This document shows, piece by piece, positions 10,029 through 17,173 of a stretch of DNA of 64,000 nucleotides. The position numbers and the translations under genes are program-made. The DNA lies in the NCBI RefSeq assembly GCF_026723865.1, contig NZ_CP113529.1, positions 5,642,001 through 5,706,000 of the forward strand, written 5' to 3'. The notes under the pieces were generated by a model. It searched no databases and was not told the origin of the DNA. It was given only the letters and a program-made list of their open reading frames with translations. The first letter of the stretch is position 1; the number at the start of each line of letters is the position of its first letter. Origin of the DNA: Mycobacterium sp. Aquia_216 (GTDB lineage: Bacteria; Actinomycetota; Actinomycetes; Mycobacteriales; Mycobacteriaceae).

Positions 10029-10307
10029 TTGCGAGATAATGAAGCCACGGCGCAGTACCGTGGCGACGAAGCTACCTTTCATCAGTTTCCCTATGACACA
10101 ACCGGTCTCCGGGGCAAGCGACTGCGGGTGTTATCGGACACTCCGGTCAATGACGCCGGCGTTCCGCAAGATCTGCCTGAGGGCATCATCGACGTGATTG
10201 CTATCGACGACGAACCCAACATTAATCTCAGTGTTCGGGTTCACCCACTGGACGATCCCACTCGCATCGCATTCGTGGGATTCGAGCAGCTAGCTCTTTA
10301 CGACTGA
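10029..10307 (+). CDS. Hypothetical protein, possibly the frameshifted 3' part of a longer gene
   Basis: From TTG 10029 (GGAAGG 4 bp upstream) the frame encodes 92 residues ending FVGFEQLALYD. The region from QFPYDTTG through GIIDVIAIDDEP to VHPLDDP has balanced composition and looks coding. The same frame is open further upstream (from 9927), but there it reads as an arginine-rich shadow, while an adjacent frame looks coding. A single insertion or deletion near 10,015-10,030 would join them into a protein of about 150 residues. No family recognised. Confidence 0.4.
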   Translation: MRDNEATAQYRGDEATFHQFPYDTTGLRGKRLRVLSDTPVNDAGVPQDLPEGIIDVIAIDDEPNINLSVRVHPLDDPTRIAFVGFEQLALYD

Positions 10308-10357
10308 GTATTGACGCCTCGCGATGCCATCAAGAGAAACCCGCAGGGCGGCAGAGT

Positions 10358-11947
10358 CTACGAAGTAGCCGTCCGGAGGGTCGCCACTATAGGTTCGCAC
10401 CATTCGATGGCTCGCTCGTCTCCCAGCACGTCACGAACCCATACGTCTGCGATCGCCTCCCAGACCTTGGACTTCCTCATAGTTCCGCCCATTAGCCGAG
10501 CCATTTCGCCGATCCACGCGTGGTGGTTGCCGATCTGCATCGCTGAGTCTTTGGCATCGAGCACTTCGCCCGCCGGGCGGCCGAGTCGTTCTGCGACGAC
10601 TGCCCACTGCAGGTCGGTCAGGGCGCCGAGCAATTCTCGTTCCGGGGCCTTTTCGCCGGGGAGGACCATGTACCCGTCGCCTTCTGGTTGGTCGCCATCG
10701 ACTACGCAGATACTTGGGCGGGGAAGCTTGTCGGCGGATGCGATAGTCGATAGGGATATGACCGTGGAGGCAGGACCGACGGCCGTGATACGCAGTCGCC
10801 TCAGCAGATTTGGGTCTGCTGCCCCGAGCGCCAATATCCGCTCGATCAGGTACTCGGACTCCTGGTCCTCGCAGTAGATGTCAAGTTCGTCATGGCGCTC
10901 GTTGTCCATCAGGTTCAACGCAAAGTCGCTACTAACTCCGTAAAGCACCTTTCTCGTAGAGTCGCGATCGACGGCGATGAACATGCGAGCCACAGCAGGT
11001 AGCTGTTCGAGAATGAACGGTGAATGCGTTGACACGAGGATCTGAAGTTTCTTGCTGTGAGCGAGGTCTAAGAACTCAGTTATCAACACACGTTGAGCCT
11101 GAGGATGAAGCGACGCCTCAACTTCGTCGATGATGATCAGCGAGTGATTCGGAACCGCGGAGATGAGAGCGATGAGGTCCAAGATGGAATCCTCGCCCGC
11201 ACCTTGGTGGAAGTTTGAGTACTCGACCCCGTTCTGGGACAGCACGCCAACTTGTTTGTTGGCCTTGCGCTCGATCCGGGCTGTTTCGTATGTACGTCCG
11301 AGTGTTCGGCTCAGCTGTTTAAGCTGCTCATCCGTCAACGGCTCGGCGGTACCGCGGCTGATCACTTCCTGTGCAGTGCGTCCGTAACCTATCTGGGTGT
11401 TCGCGGGTTGAATTCGCGAGATGTCCAGAAAGTACGTCGAACGCCGCTCGCGTTTTGACACGCCCCTCCATCTGCGCGTCAGCTTTCTCACCAAGACCGT
11501 CTTGGACTGATCGCCGAGTCGAATGTTGTAGGCAAGAGAAACCCCTGCAACGTCTTCCCAGGGTGTCTTTGGGAAGAAGTCGTCTGGATAGTACGTGGCA
11601 GCGGTACCATTTGACGGAGCCTGATATGCAGCGGCAGCAGCTTTGAGTATTGTGCTCTTTCCCGCTCCATTAACCCCCGCAATAGCGACCACGGGGTAGC
11701 GAAATTCGACTAGCTCGCCATTCCAGCCGCGAAGTCCCGCAACTTCGATACCCGATAAAAACTGCGGCCAGCCGCCGTTGCCGTGGCGGGCGGAGTCCCA
11801 CGCATCGGTGAGCTTAGGTTCCGTAGGTGCGGGCACTGACACCTCCACAAGAAGGATGGCTGCTCGAGCGTCCAGATCATATGTGCCGAATGCTGACTGC
11901 ACCTCTAAAACTCGGCGAAAGACGAAATCTGCCTTGCGTGTGGCCAC
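10358..11947 (-). CDS. OLD-family-like ATPase with C-terminal TOPRIM nuclease domain
   Basis: 529 residues from GTG 11947. The N-terminal ~350 residues form an ABC-type AAA ATPase: Walker A GVNGAGKST (91-99), a signature-like HQGAGEDS (247-254), Walker B LIIIDEVE (270-277) followed by ASLHP, and H-loop STHSPF (306-311). The C-terminal part fits a TOPRIM fold: acidic CEDQESEYLIE (359-369) and a VVDGD metal-binding motif (415-419). This is the layout of OLD-family nucleases used in phage and plasmid defence. The upstream Nudix gene ends 8 bp before this start, so the two form an operon. Target unknown; it could cut DNA or tRNA. Confidence 0.7.
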   Translation of the reverse strand: MATRKADFVFRRVLEVQSAFGTYDLDARAAILLVEVSVPAPTEPKLTDAWDSARHGNGGWPQFLSGIEVAGLRGWNGELVEFRYPVVAIAGVNGAGKSTILKAAAAAYQAPSNGTAATYYPDDFFPKTPWEDVAGVSLAYNIRLGDQSKTVLVRKLTRRWRGVSKRERRSTYFLDISRIQPANTQIGYGRTAQEVISRGTAEPLTDEQLKQLSRTLGRTYETARIERKANKQVGVLSQNGVEYSNFHQGAGEDSILDLIALISAVPNHSLIIIDEVEASLHPQAQRVLITEFLDLAHSKKLQILVSTHSPFILEQLPAVARMFIAVDRDSTRKVLYGVSSDFALNLMDNERHDELDIYCEDQESEYLIERILALGAADPNLLRRLRITAVGPASTVISLSTIASADKLPRPSICVVDGDQPEGDGYMVLPGEKAPERELLGALTDLQWAVVAERLGRPAGEVLDAKDSAMQIGNHHAWIGEMARLMGGTMRKSKVWEAIADVWVRDVLGDERAIEWCEPIVATLRTATS

Positions 11948-11955
11948 GGGTCAGC

Positions 11956-12402
11956 TCAATGAGATCGGGACCTCTTGCGCGGTAAGAGATTGACTCCGTC
12001 GTGGGCTCGCGAACGCGCTTGCTGTTCGAAGGCATCGAGAACGCGCACGGCGAACGCGGGATGCATGGTTGACCCAACTTCGTCCCTTGTCATCCAACGG
12101 ACTTCGCGCGCCTCGGCCGTGGGCTGAGTGTTGCCGGCGGCGGGACGGCAACGGTAGACCAGAGCGACAATCCCGTGGGTCAGGTTCTTGTACACGCCGG
12201 TGAGGCGTTCCACCGTGACCGTCAATCCCGTTTCCTCGAAGACTTCCCGCCGAACACCGTCCTCGAAGGACTCGCCCAGTTCGAGCACTCCGCCCGGCGC
12301 TTCCCAATCGCCGGTGTCATCTCGCCTGATCACCAGAACGCGGTCGTCATCCCGTACAACGATGCCGGCGACACTGACCGAGTGTTTGGGCGTACTTGCC
12401 AT
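11956..12402 (-). CDS. Nudix hydrolase, Pif-like candidate
   Basis: 148 residues from ATG 12402, chosen because a GGAAGAG ribosome-binding site precedes it and the Nudix fold begins right after; an in-frame start at 12441 would add 13 residues. The Nudix box is complete at residues 37-59: GG, E41, then RREVFEETGL. Nudix enzymes cleave nucleoside diphosphate-linked compounds. It is divergent from the GntR regulator and leads the OLD-type nuclease by 8 bp. In the Streptomyces element pSAM2 the Nudix protein Pif, near a GntR-type KorSA regulator, blocks redundant conjugal transfer, so an exclusion role is plausible here, by context only. Confidence 0.75.
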   Translation of the reverse strand: MASTPKHSVSVAGIVVRDDDRVLVIRRDDTGDWEAPGGVLELGESFEDGVRREVFEETGLTVTVERLTGVYKNLTHGIVALVYRCRPAAGNTQPTAEAREVRWMTRDEVGSTMHPAFAVRVLDAFEQQARSRAHDGVNLLPRKRSRSH

Positions 12403-12456
12403 CGTTGGCTCTTCCCTGATTGGTGCCGGCATGTGTGACACGAGTTGACTAGCTTC

Positions 12457-12475
12457 CTAGACTAGTCGTCTAGAC
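12457..12475. promoter_or_regulatory. Palindromic operator in the Nudix/GntR divergent promoter
   Basis: CTAGAC-N5-GTCTAG (12457-12473) overlaps a perfect GTCTAGAC palindrome (12468-12475), which fits the GT-N-TA-N-AC consensus of HutC/GntR regulators. The 12-mer TCTAGACGACTA (read here on the minus strand, 12463-12474) recurs at 13318-13329. A TTGACT -35-like hexamer lies at 12444-12449. Probable autoregulatory GntR site. Confidence 0.6.
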
Positions 12476-12495
12476 ATGTAACGGAAGGTCAGCGG

Positions 12496-13275
12496 GTGCT
12501 GCAACTGAGGCGAATTGACCGCGCGGATGACAAGCCACCATATCGGCAGATCGCGGGCATGTTGCGTGAGGCAATCAATTCCCGTCGACTCGCTCCCGGG
12601 GAGCGGCTACCGTCCGAGACCGAGCTGATCGAGCATTTCGGTGTAGCGCGCATGACTGTACGACAGGCCATGCAGGAGTTGCGTACCGAAGGATTGGTCA
12701 TCTCACAACACGGCCGGGGAGTGTTTGTCCGCCCGACGCCTCCCATCCGCAGACTGGCATCAGATCGATTCGCCCGACAGCATCGCGCCGAAGGCAAGGC
12801 GGCGTTTACCGTGGAGGCCGAGATATCCGGGTACTCGCCACAAGTCGACAATATTGTCGTGAGCCTCGCAAGGCCGAATTCGCTTGTAGCTGAGCGGCTC
12901 CGAATATCAGCCGATGATGACGTGGTCGTGCGATCGAGGCGTTACCTGGCCGACGGCCGACCTGTTGAGACGGCAGTTTCATACATCCCAGCGGCGTTCG
13001 CTGAAGGCACGCAGATCGAGCAGATCGATTCCGGACCCGGTGGCATCTACGCCCGCCTTGAAGAAAACGGTCATGTACTGGCCCGCTTCACCGAGGAAGT
13101 TGCAGCTCGGATGCCCACCCCAGAAGAACGGCGGCAACTGGAGCTTGAACCAGGTATTCCAGTACTGACGGTGCTGCGAACTGCTTATGACGCCAACGAC
13201 GCGGTCGTTGAGGTCTGCGACACCGTGAAGGTGGCGGCCGCTTACGTGCTGGAATACGAGTTCGCGGCGCGCTAG
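12496..13275 (+). CDS. GntR/HutC-family transcriptional regulator (KorSA-like)
   Basis: 259 residues from GTG 12496, with GGAAGG 7 bp upstream. The N-terminal winged helix-turn-helix is typical: YRQIAGMLREAI, LPSETELIEHFGVARMTVRQAM, then LVISQHGRGVFV ending near residue 80. The rest matches a UTRA ligand-sensing domain of HutC-type regulators (paired segments around VVRSRRYLADGRPVE and VLTVLRTAYD). Such proteins (KorSA in pSAM2) repress replication and transfer genes of actinomycete elements. Likely targets are its own divergent promoter and the 13,377 operon, which share a 12-bp sequence. Confidence 0.85.
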   Translation: MLQLRRIDRADDKPPYRQIAGMLREAINSRRLAPGERLPSETELIEHFGVARMTVRQAMQELRTEGLVISQHGRGVFVRPTPPIRRLASDRFARQHRAEGKAAFTVEAEISGYSPQVDNIVVSLARPNSLVAERLRISADDDVVVRSRRYLADGRPVETAVSYIPAAFAEGTQIEQIDSGPGGIYARLEENGHVLARFTEEVAARMPTPEERRQLELEPGIPVLTVLRTAYDANDAVVEVCDTVKVAAAYVLEYEFAAR

Positions 13276-13317
13276 GCACAGAATCTCGGAAAAAATGTTC
13301 GTCGGCCGTGGCACTCC

Positions 13318-13329
13318 TCTAGACGACTA
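13318..13329 (+). promoter_or_regulatory. Second copy of the GntR operator 12-mer
   Basis: TCTAGACGACTA repeats exactly the 12-mer at the GntR/Nudix promoter, and a further TCTAGA follows at 13345-13350. It lies 48 bp upstream of the start of the transfer/excision operon, where bound regulator would repress transcription. Confidence 0.55.
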
Positions 13330-13376
13330 TGTGACAATCAGCTTATCTAGAGCAGTCCCTACGAAAGGTAGACAAA

Positions 13377-13799
13377 ATGTCCGTGCCGAAGTGGCTCAAG
13401 GTGTCCCACCAGCAAGTTTTCCCACACCGAGCGTTCGTGGTATCCGACGTTACGGCGGTAATCGATTACGAGCGATCGACGAAGGACAACAAGGTTCAAG
13501 CGACTGATCGAGACTCGGGCGCTCCCTTGTGGCAGGTCGAAGTCCTCGACGGTGACCCGGCAGCTAGCAAGCGAGCCCGAACGCTCACCGTCAAGTTCGC
13601 AACACCCAAGCAGCCTGTGTGCCCGCCGAACACTGCCGGAATGCCCTTCACCCCAGTGATTTTCGAGGAACTCTGCGTATTGCCGTACGTAGACCGTTCG
13701 AGTGAATCCGGCCGCATCGCGTGGTCATTTCGGGCCTCGGGTATGACTGCGGACACCGGCAAGGCGGGGTCATCAGCGGGAGACCGGGTGTCAGCATGA
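13377..13799 (+). CDS. Hypothetical protein of the transfer/excision operon
   Basis: 140 residues from ATG 13377, with AAAGG 8 bp upstream. No recognised domain. It has a VTAVIDYERSTKDNK segment, a central proline/cysteine patch (PVCPPNTAG) and a C-terminal WSFRASGM; overall it reads as a small beta-rich soluble protein. Its stop overlaps the translocase start by 4 bp (ATGA), so it is made with the DNA pump. Small genes in this position are common in actinomycete elements and usually uncharacterised. Confidence 0.65.
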   Translation: MSVPKWLKVSHQQVFPHRAFVVSDVTAVIDYERSTKDNKVQATDRDSGAPLWQVEVLDGDPAASKRARTLTVKFATPKQPVCPPNTAGMPFTPVIFEELCVLPYVDRSSESGRIAWSFRASGMTADTGKAGSSAGDRVSA

Positions 13800-15142
13800 G
13801 TCCGTACGACCCCGTAGTACCTAGCGATCCGTATTCGATTCCAGATCCTGACGGCGGCATCGACTTCTTTGACCTCACGCACCTGCTGGCGGTCGGTGCC
13901 ATGTGGCTCATCGCGGTGATCGGCGCGGTCACCGTTTCGCTCGTCGTTTGGAAACTGCGTTCGCCCGCCACATTTGGGCGCTATGTTGCAACCCCCGCAT
14001 GGCGGACCCGATGGCTGCTATGGGCGTTGATCTCCTGGCCGCGAGTTGCCAAGGCCTGCGGGTTGTCCACTTCTGAGCGCGTCACACGCACGGACTCACA
14101 GGGCGGGAGCAAGACGAGGACCATCTGGACTCATCCTCGCCTTCTCGGGGTGAGCATGTCCGACGACTGCCTGCGAGTGTCCGTCCGTACACGGACCGGC
14201 CAAACGGTGGATGACCTGGAGAATTCGGTGCCCGCAATCCGTGATGCCGTCGGGGCGCATTCCGCCCGCTCGACGGTCGTCGCGCCCGGCACGGTCCGGA
14301 TGGAATTCGTTATGCGGCAACAGCTATCGAACATCGAAACTGCTAGACAGCCGACCAGTGCCGCGGCAAACGCCGTTGCGATCGGCAGGCGCGAGAACGG
14401 GTCGGCCTGGATTCTCCACGTCGCTGGCTTGCACACCCTGACCGTCGGGTGCTCGGGCGCGGGAAAGGGTTCCATTTTCTGGGGCATCGCAGGCGGATTG
14501 GCTCCGGCCGTGAGGTCAGGGACTGTGCAGCTTTTCGCGGTAGACCTCAAGTACGGGATCGAAGTGTCAGTCGGCTCCGCACTATTCACCAAAGTCGCGA
14601 CGACCGAGGCCGAGGCCGCCAGGCTGCTGACCAAGTTGGAGGAGCTGCTAGACAGCCGCGGATGCAGGATGGCCGGCCGAGCGCGTTCGCACGTACCCAG
14701 CACGGCCGAGCCGCTCGTCGTTCTGCTTATCGACGAATTGGCCGGCCTGACCGCCTACATGACAGACGCCGCCATCAAGAAGCAAGTTGCGGCCTCGCTT
14801 TCACGCATTCTGACAAAGGGCAGAGCTGTTGGAATCGTCGTCGCCGCCTTCATGCAGGACCCACGCAAGGAGATCCTGCCCATGCGCGGACTATTCACCC
14901 AAACTGTTGCACTTCGGCTGCGCTCACGCGACGAGGTCGCGATGGTTCTGGGCGATGGCCTCGCCGATGCCGCGCCCGCACACCGGATCGACCCCAACAA
15001 ACCTGGGACCGGATACGTCATCGCCGAAGACGGATCAACGATGCGGGTACGCGCCGACTACTGGCCTGATTCGTTAATCCGTTCTGTTGCAGAAGAATAC
15101 GGGTTCGCGCGCCTAAGGCCGACTGATCCCGCAGGGAACTGA
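13796..15142 (+). CDS. FtsK/SpoIIIE-type DNA translocase (conjugation pump, TraSA/TraB-like)
   Basis: 448 residues from ATG 13796, coupled to the previous stop. One membrane segment lies near residues 28-52 (LTHLLAVGAMWLIAVIG...). The motor domain has Walker A GCSGAGKGS (218-226) and Walker B VVLLIDELAG (308-317), with the AVDLKYG segment near 248-254 typical of FtsK. Proteins of this type move double-stranded DNA between mycelial or clumped cells in actinomycete elements without a type IV secretion system. It is shorter than chromosomal FtsK, as expected for element-borne versions. The in-frame extension upstream lies within the previous gene. Confidence 0.85.
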   Translation: MSPYDPVVPSDPYSIPDPDGGIDFFDLTHLLAVGAMWLIAVIGAVTVSLVVWKLRSPATFGRYVATPAWRTRWLLWALISWPRVAKACGLSTSERVTRTDSQGGSKTRTIWTHPRLLGVSMSDDCLRVSVRTRTGQTVDDLENSVPAIRDAVGAHSARSTVVAPGTVRMEFVMRQQLSNIETARQPTSAAANAVAIGRRENGSAWILHVAGLHTLTVGCSGAGKGSIFWGIAGGLAPAVRSGTVQLFAVDLKYGIEVSVGSALFTKVATTEAEAARLLTKLEELLDSRGCRMAGRARSHVPSTAEPLVVLLIDELAGLTAYMTDAAIKKQVAASLSRILTKGRAVGIVVAAFMQDPRKEILPMRGLFTQTVALRLRSRDEVAMVLGDGLADAAPAHRIDPNKPGTGYVIAEDGSTMRVRADYWPDSLIRSVAEEYGFARLRPTDPAGN

Positions 15143-15152
15143 GGAGATCGGC

Positions 15153-15386
15153 ATGGCAACTCTCGGCATCGGCCCCACCGGCACCGCGATAGCGACCTTT
15201 CCAGAGCTTCTGACAGCGGAGCAGGTCGCCGAACTGCTCGGCGTTTCGGCTGCGACCGTTAGCCGATGGGGCGCGTTGCGCGAACGCGGCGAAGACATGG
15301 GGCCGCCGTGCTACATGATATCCGATCGCGTAAGACGTTGGGACGCAGCGGAAGTCCGCACATGGCTCAAGCAGGTGCGCCGCTAA
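15153..15386 (+). CDS. xis: Excisionase-like helix-turn-helix protein
   Basis: 77 residues from ATG 15153 with GAGGAG upstream. The core LLTAEQVAELLGVSAATVSRW is a MerR/excisionase-type helix-turn-helix, and it ends with a short winged segment (WDAAEVRTWL). It lies directly before the integrase, whose GTG follows its stop codon without a gap. Expected to bind arm sites and steer the integrase toward excision. Confidence 0.8.
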   Translation: MATLGIGPTGTAIATFPELLTAEQVAELLGVSAATVSRWGALRERGEDMGPPCYMISDRVRRWDAAEVRTWLKQVRR

Positions 15387-16544
15387 GTGGCCGGATCAGT
15401 ACCGCGCGGCATTCGAAAGCGAATCAATTCAGCAGGCCAACCGCGCTATCAAGTGCGCTACCTAGTGCGGGATCCAGCCTCCCCGTCGGGATGGGTTGAA
15501 ACCTCATCGACGTTCGCCTCCTTGCGAGAAGCGCGGGCTTTCAAAGCCGACCGGGACGGCGAAGCGGCGATCGGTACCAGGCGCTTCGACCCTCGACTTG
15601 GCCGTACCAGCCTCTCCACCATCTGGACCCAATACAGCGCATCGAAACGCCCGGCCGTTTCACCGAAGACGTGGAGCGGCTACACCCAGCATTGGGAACT
15701 CCGCATCAGCCCGCGCTTCGGCCATGTCCCCGTCGACGAGATCAGCCGCAAGGACGTACAACAGTTCATCGATACCCTGACAGTCGGACCATGGGCCAAA
15801 ATCGCCACGCTCCGGCTCCTCCGGTCGATTTTCGACATGGCGCGCGAGGACGGCCGAATCCACACCAACCCGGCTCAAGGCGTATCGGCCGGGCGGATGC
15901 CGGCCCGAGAACGGCACCGCTACCTCACGACCACCGAAGTCGCCGCGCTGGCATCGGCGTGCGGCGACCACGGCGACATCGTCACGATCCTGGCCTTCAC
16001 CGGGCTGCGTTGGTCCGAACTCGTCGGTCTGCGCGTCGGCGACATCGACTTGAAGGCTCGCCGGCTCTACGTCCGACAGGCTGCCCCGGAAGTTGAGGGA
16101 CGGATCATCGTCGGACCGCCGAAGACTCGGGCTGCCGTCCGAACCGTCCCGCTCCCGCAAATCGTCATTGACGCGCTCAAGCCACGAATCGAGAACCGCG
16201 CAGCCGGGCAACAAGCGATCACCTCGCCAAACGGCGGCTTCCTCAGATCAAACAACTGGCGCCGGCACACCCACTGGAACGAAGCCCTGAAGAAAACCAA
16301 GCTGGCGCCTCTGACCATCCACGACCTACGCCATACCTATGCGAGCCTCGCACGGGCTTCCGGGGCTGACCTTCGCTACGTCCAGAAGACCATGGGGCAC
16401 TCCACGCCAACTGTCACCGCGAATATCTACAGCGACCTCTACTCAGACGAACTCGACCACGTCGCAACGAACCTCGACCGGCTCCACGACGTCGCCAATA
16501 ACAAGGCGAACGGACAGGAACCGGACAAGACCAACCGTCAATAG
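15387..16544 (+). CDS. int: Tyrosine recombinase (integrase)
   Basis: 385 residues from GTG 15387, immediately after the excisionase stop. The N-terminal arm-binding and SAM-like core-binding domains span about 15-170. Catalytic residues are all visible: R208 (TGLRWSE), K246 (PKTRAA), H312 and R315 (HDLRHTY), H338 (GHSTPT) and Y348 (NIYSDLY). It integrates the element by site-specific recombination. The stop is 32 bp from the CCA end of tRNA-Phe, the usual place for an integrase next to its attachment site. Intact, so the element may still excise. Confidence 0.95.
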   Translation: MAGSVPRGIRKRINSAGQPRYQVRYLVRDPASPSGWVETSSTFASLREARAFKADRDGEAAIGTRRFDPRLGRTSLSTIWTQYSASKRPAVSPKTWSGYTQHWELRISPRFGHVPVDEISRKDVQQFIDTLTVGPWAKIATLRLLRSIFDMAREDGRIHTNPAQGVSAGRMPARERHRYLTTTEVAALASACGDHGDIVTILAFTGLRWSELVGLRVGDIDLKARRLYVRQAAPEVEGRIIVGPPKTRAAVRTVPLPQIVIDALKPRIENRAAGQQAITSPNGGFLRSNNWRRHTHWNEALKKTKLAPLTIHDLRHTYASLARASGADLRYVQKTMGHSTPTVTANIYSDLYSDELDHVATNLDRLHDVANNKANGQEPDKTNRQ

Positions 16545-16576
16545 AGTGCTGTCACCGCGTCCGTGCAGCTCAATGA

Positions 16577-16620
16577 TGGTGGCCAGGGCCGGGATCGAAC
16601 CGGCGACCTTCCGCTTTTCA
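16577..16620. other. Inferred attachment core in the 3' end of tRNA-Phe
   Basis: Position inferred from an integrase gene ending at 16544 and a tRNA whose 3' half (CCA end through anticodon loop) faces it. Elements of this type recombine within such a segment and restore the tRNA. The matching copy at the left end is not in the window, so the exact core length is unknown. Confidence 0.5.
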
Positions 16621-16653
16621 GGCGGACGCTCATACCGACTGAGCTACCTGGCC
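16577..16653 (-). tRNA. tRNA-Phe (GAA)
   Basis: Cloverleaf on the minus strand: acceptor GGCCAGG pairs with CCTGGCC, discriminator A, anticodon loop CTGAAAA giving GAA, and T-loop GTTCGATCC. The 3' CCA is encoded (16577-16579). It is the last gene of a Glu-Asp-Phe cluster and the presumed integration site. Confidence 0.95.
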
Positions 16654-16687
16654 GGGAAGCCGGAAGGCAGCGTGTGCCTCGCCGTGC

Positions 16688-16764
16688 TGGCGACCCTGAC
16701 GGGACTCGAACCCGCGACCTCCGCCGTGACAGGGCGGCGCGCTAACCAACTGCGCCACAGGGCC
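16688..16764 (-). tRNA. tRNA-Asp (GTC)
   Basis: Minus-strand cloverleaf: acceptor GGCCCTG pairs with CAGGGTC (one G-U), discriminator G, anticodon loop CTGTCAC giving GTC. The 3' CCA is encoded (16688-16690). Confidence 0.95.
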
Positions 16765-16812
16765 TTGCTTTCCTGCATGTACTGCTCGCCCCGACGTTGC
16801 CGCCGTTGCGCG

Positions 16813-16885
16813 TACCCCCAACGGGATTCGAACCCGTGCTACCGCCGTGAAAGGGCGGCGTCCTAGGCCACTAGACGATGGGGGC
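16813..16885 (-). tRNA. tRNA-Glu (TTC)
   Basis: Minus-strand cloverleaf: acceptor GCCCCCA pairs with TGGGGGT, discriminator A, anticodon loop CTTTCAC giving TTC. CCA is not encoded. First gene of the cluster, 50 bp downstream of its promoter. Confidence 0.95.
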
Positions 16886-16940
16886 CAGAACCGAATCACT
16901 CCGGGGTACCCGCAACGCAACTACCGTTGGGAGCCACGCT

Positions 16941-16970
16941 AGCTTAGGTCACCGCAGGCACAATCCTCAA
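16941..16970 (-). promoter_or_regulatory. Promoter of the tRNA Glu-Asp-Phe cluster
   Basis: On the minus strand, TTGAGG (16970-16965) and TAAGCT (16946-16941) are separated by 18 bp, a good SigA-type match placing transcription start near 16,935 and reading into tRNA-Glu. Confidence 0.6.
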
Positions 16971-17021
16971 ACGAGCGGCATGCGATGTGGATTTGGAGCC
17001 CAAGTATCCTGAATCGTCACC

Positions 17022-17094
17022 GCCCCTATAGCTCAGTTGGTAGAGCTACGGACTTTTAATCCGCAGGTCCTAGGTTCGAGTCCTAGTGGGGGCA
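17022..17094 (+). tRNA. tRNA-Lys (TTT)
   Basis: Plus-strand cloverleaf: acceptor GCCCCTA (one G-U class mismatch position) with TGGGGGC, discriminator A, anticodon loop CTTTTAA giving TTT. TATCCT 13 bp upstream is a probable -10 box. It marks the start of the conserved mycobacterial core order. Confidence 0.95.
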
Positions 17095-17173
17095 CAAAAC
17101 CGGCTACGACCTTCGCGAATCAGCCGGCCATCACGCGGGCATGGTCGTCGTGTGGCCGCCAAACTACTTGGCT

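Larger units (their letters stand above)
1..16576. mobile_element. Right part of an AICE-like integrated element carrying defence genes
   Basis: The block ends in an actinomycete integrative-element module: GntR/HutC regulator, small gene, FtsK-type translocase, HTH excisionase and tyrosine integrase, all on the plus strand, with the integrase next to the 3' end of tRNA-Phe. The rest is accessory: ABC three-component operon, type IIG restriction-modification, OLD-type nuclease and unknown genes. None belongs to the conserved mycobacterial order that starts beyond the tRNAs. I found no second copy of the tRNA-Phe 3' end between bases 1 and 16,500, so the left boundary is outside the window. 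No replication initiator or prim-pol gene is visible, so whether it can replicate or transfer autonomously is unknown. Confidence 0.75.

Noticed and set aside
1..16500. Left attachment site inside the window
   Set aside because: Looked for a direct repeat of the tRNA-Phe 3' end by eye and found none; it is probably further left.
16339..16866. Plus-strand open frame across the tRNA cluster
   Set aside because: It runs through three clear tRNA genes on the other strand and overlaps the integrase in another frame.
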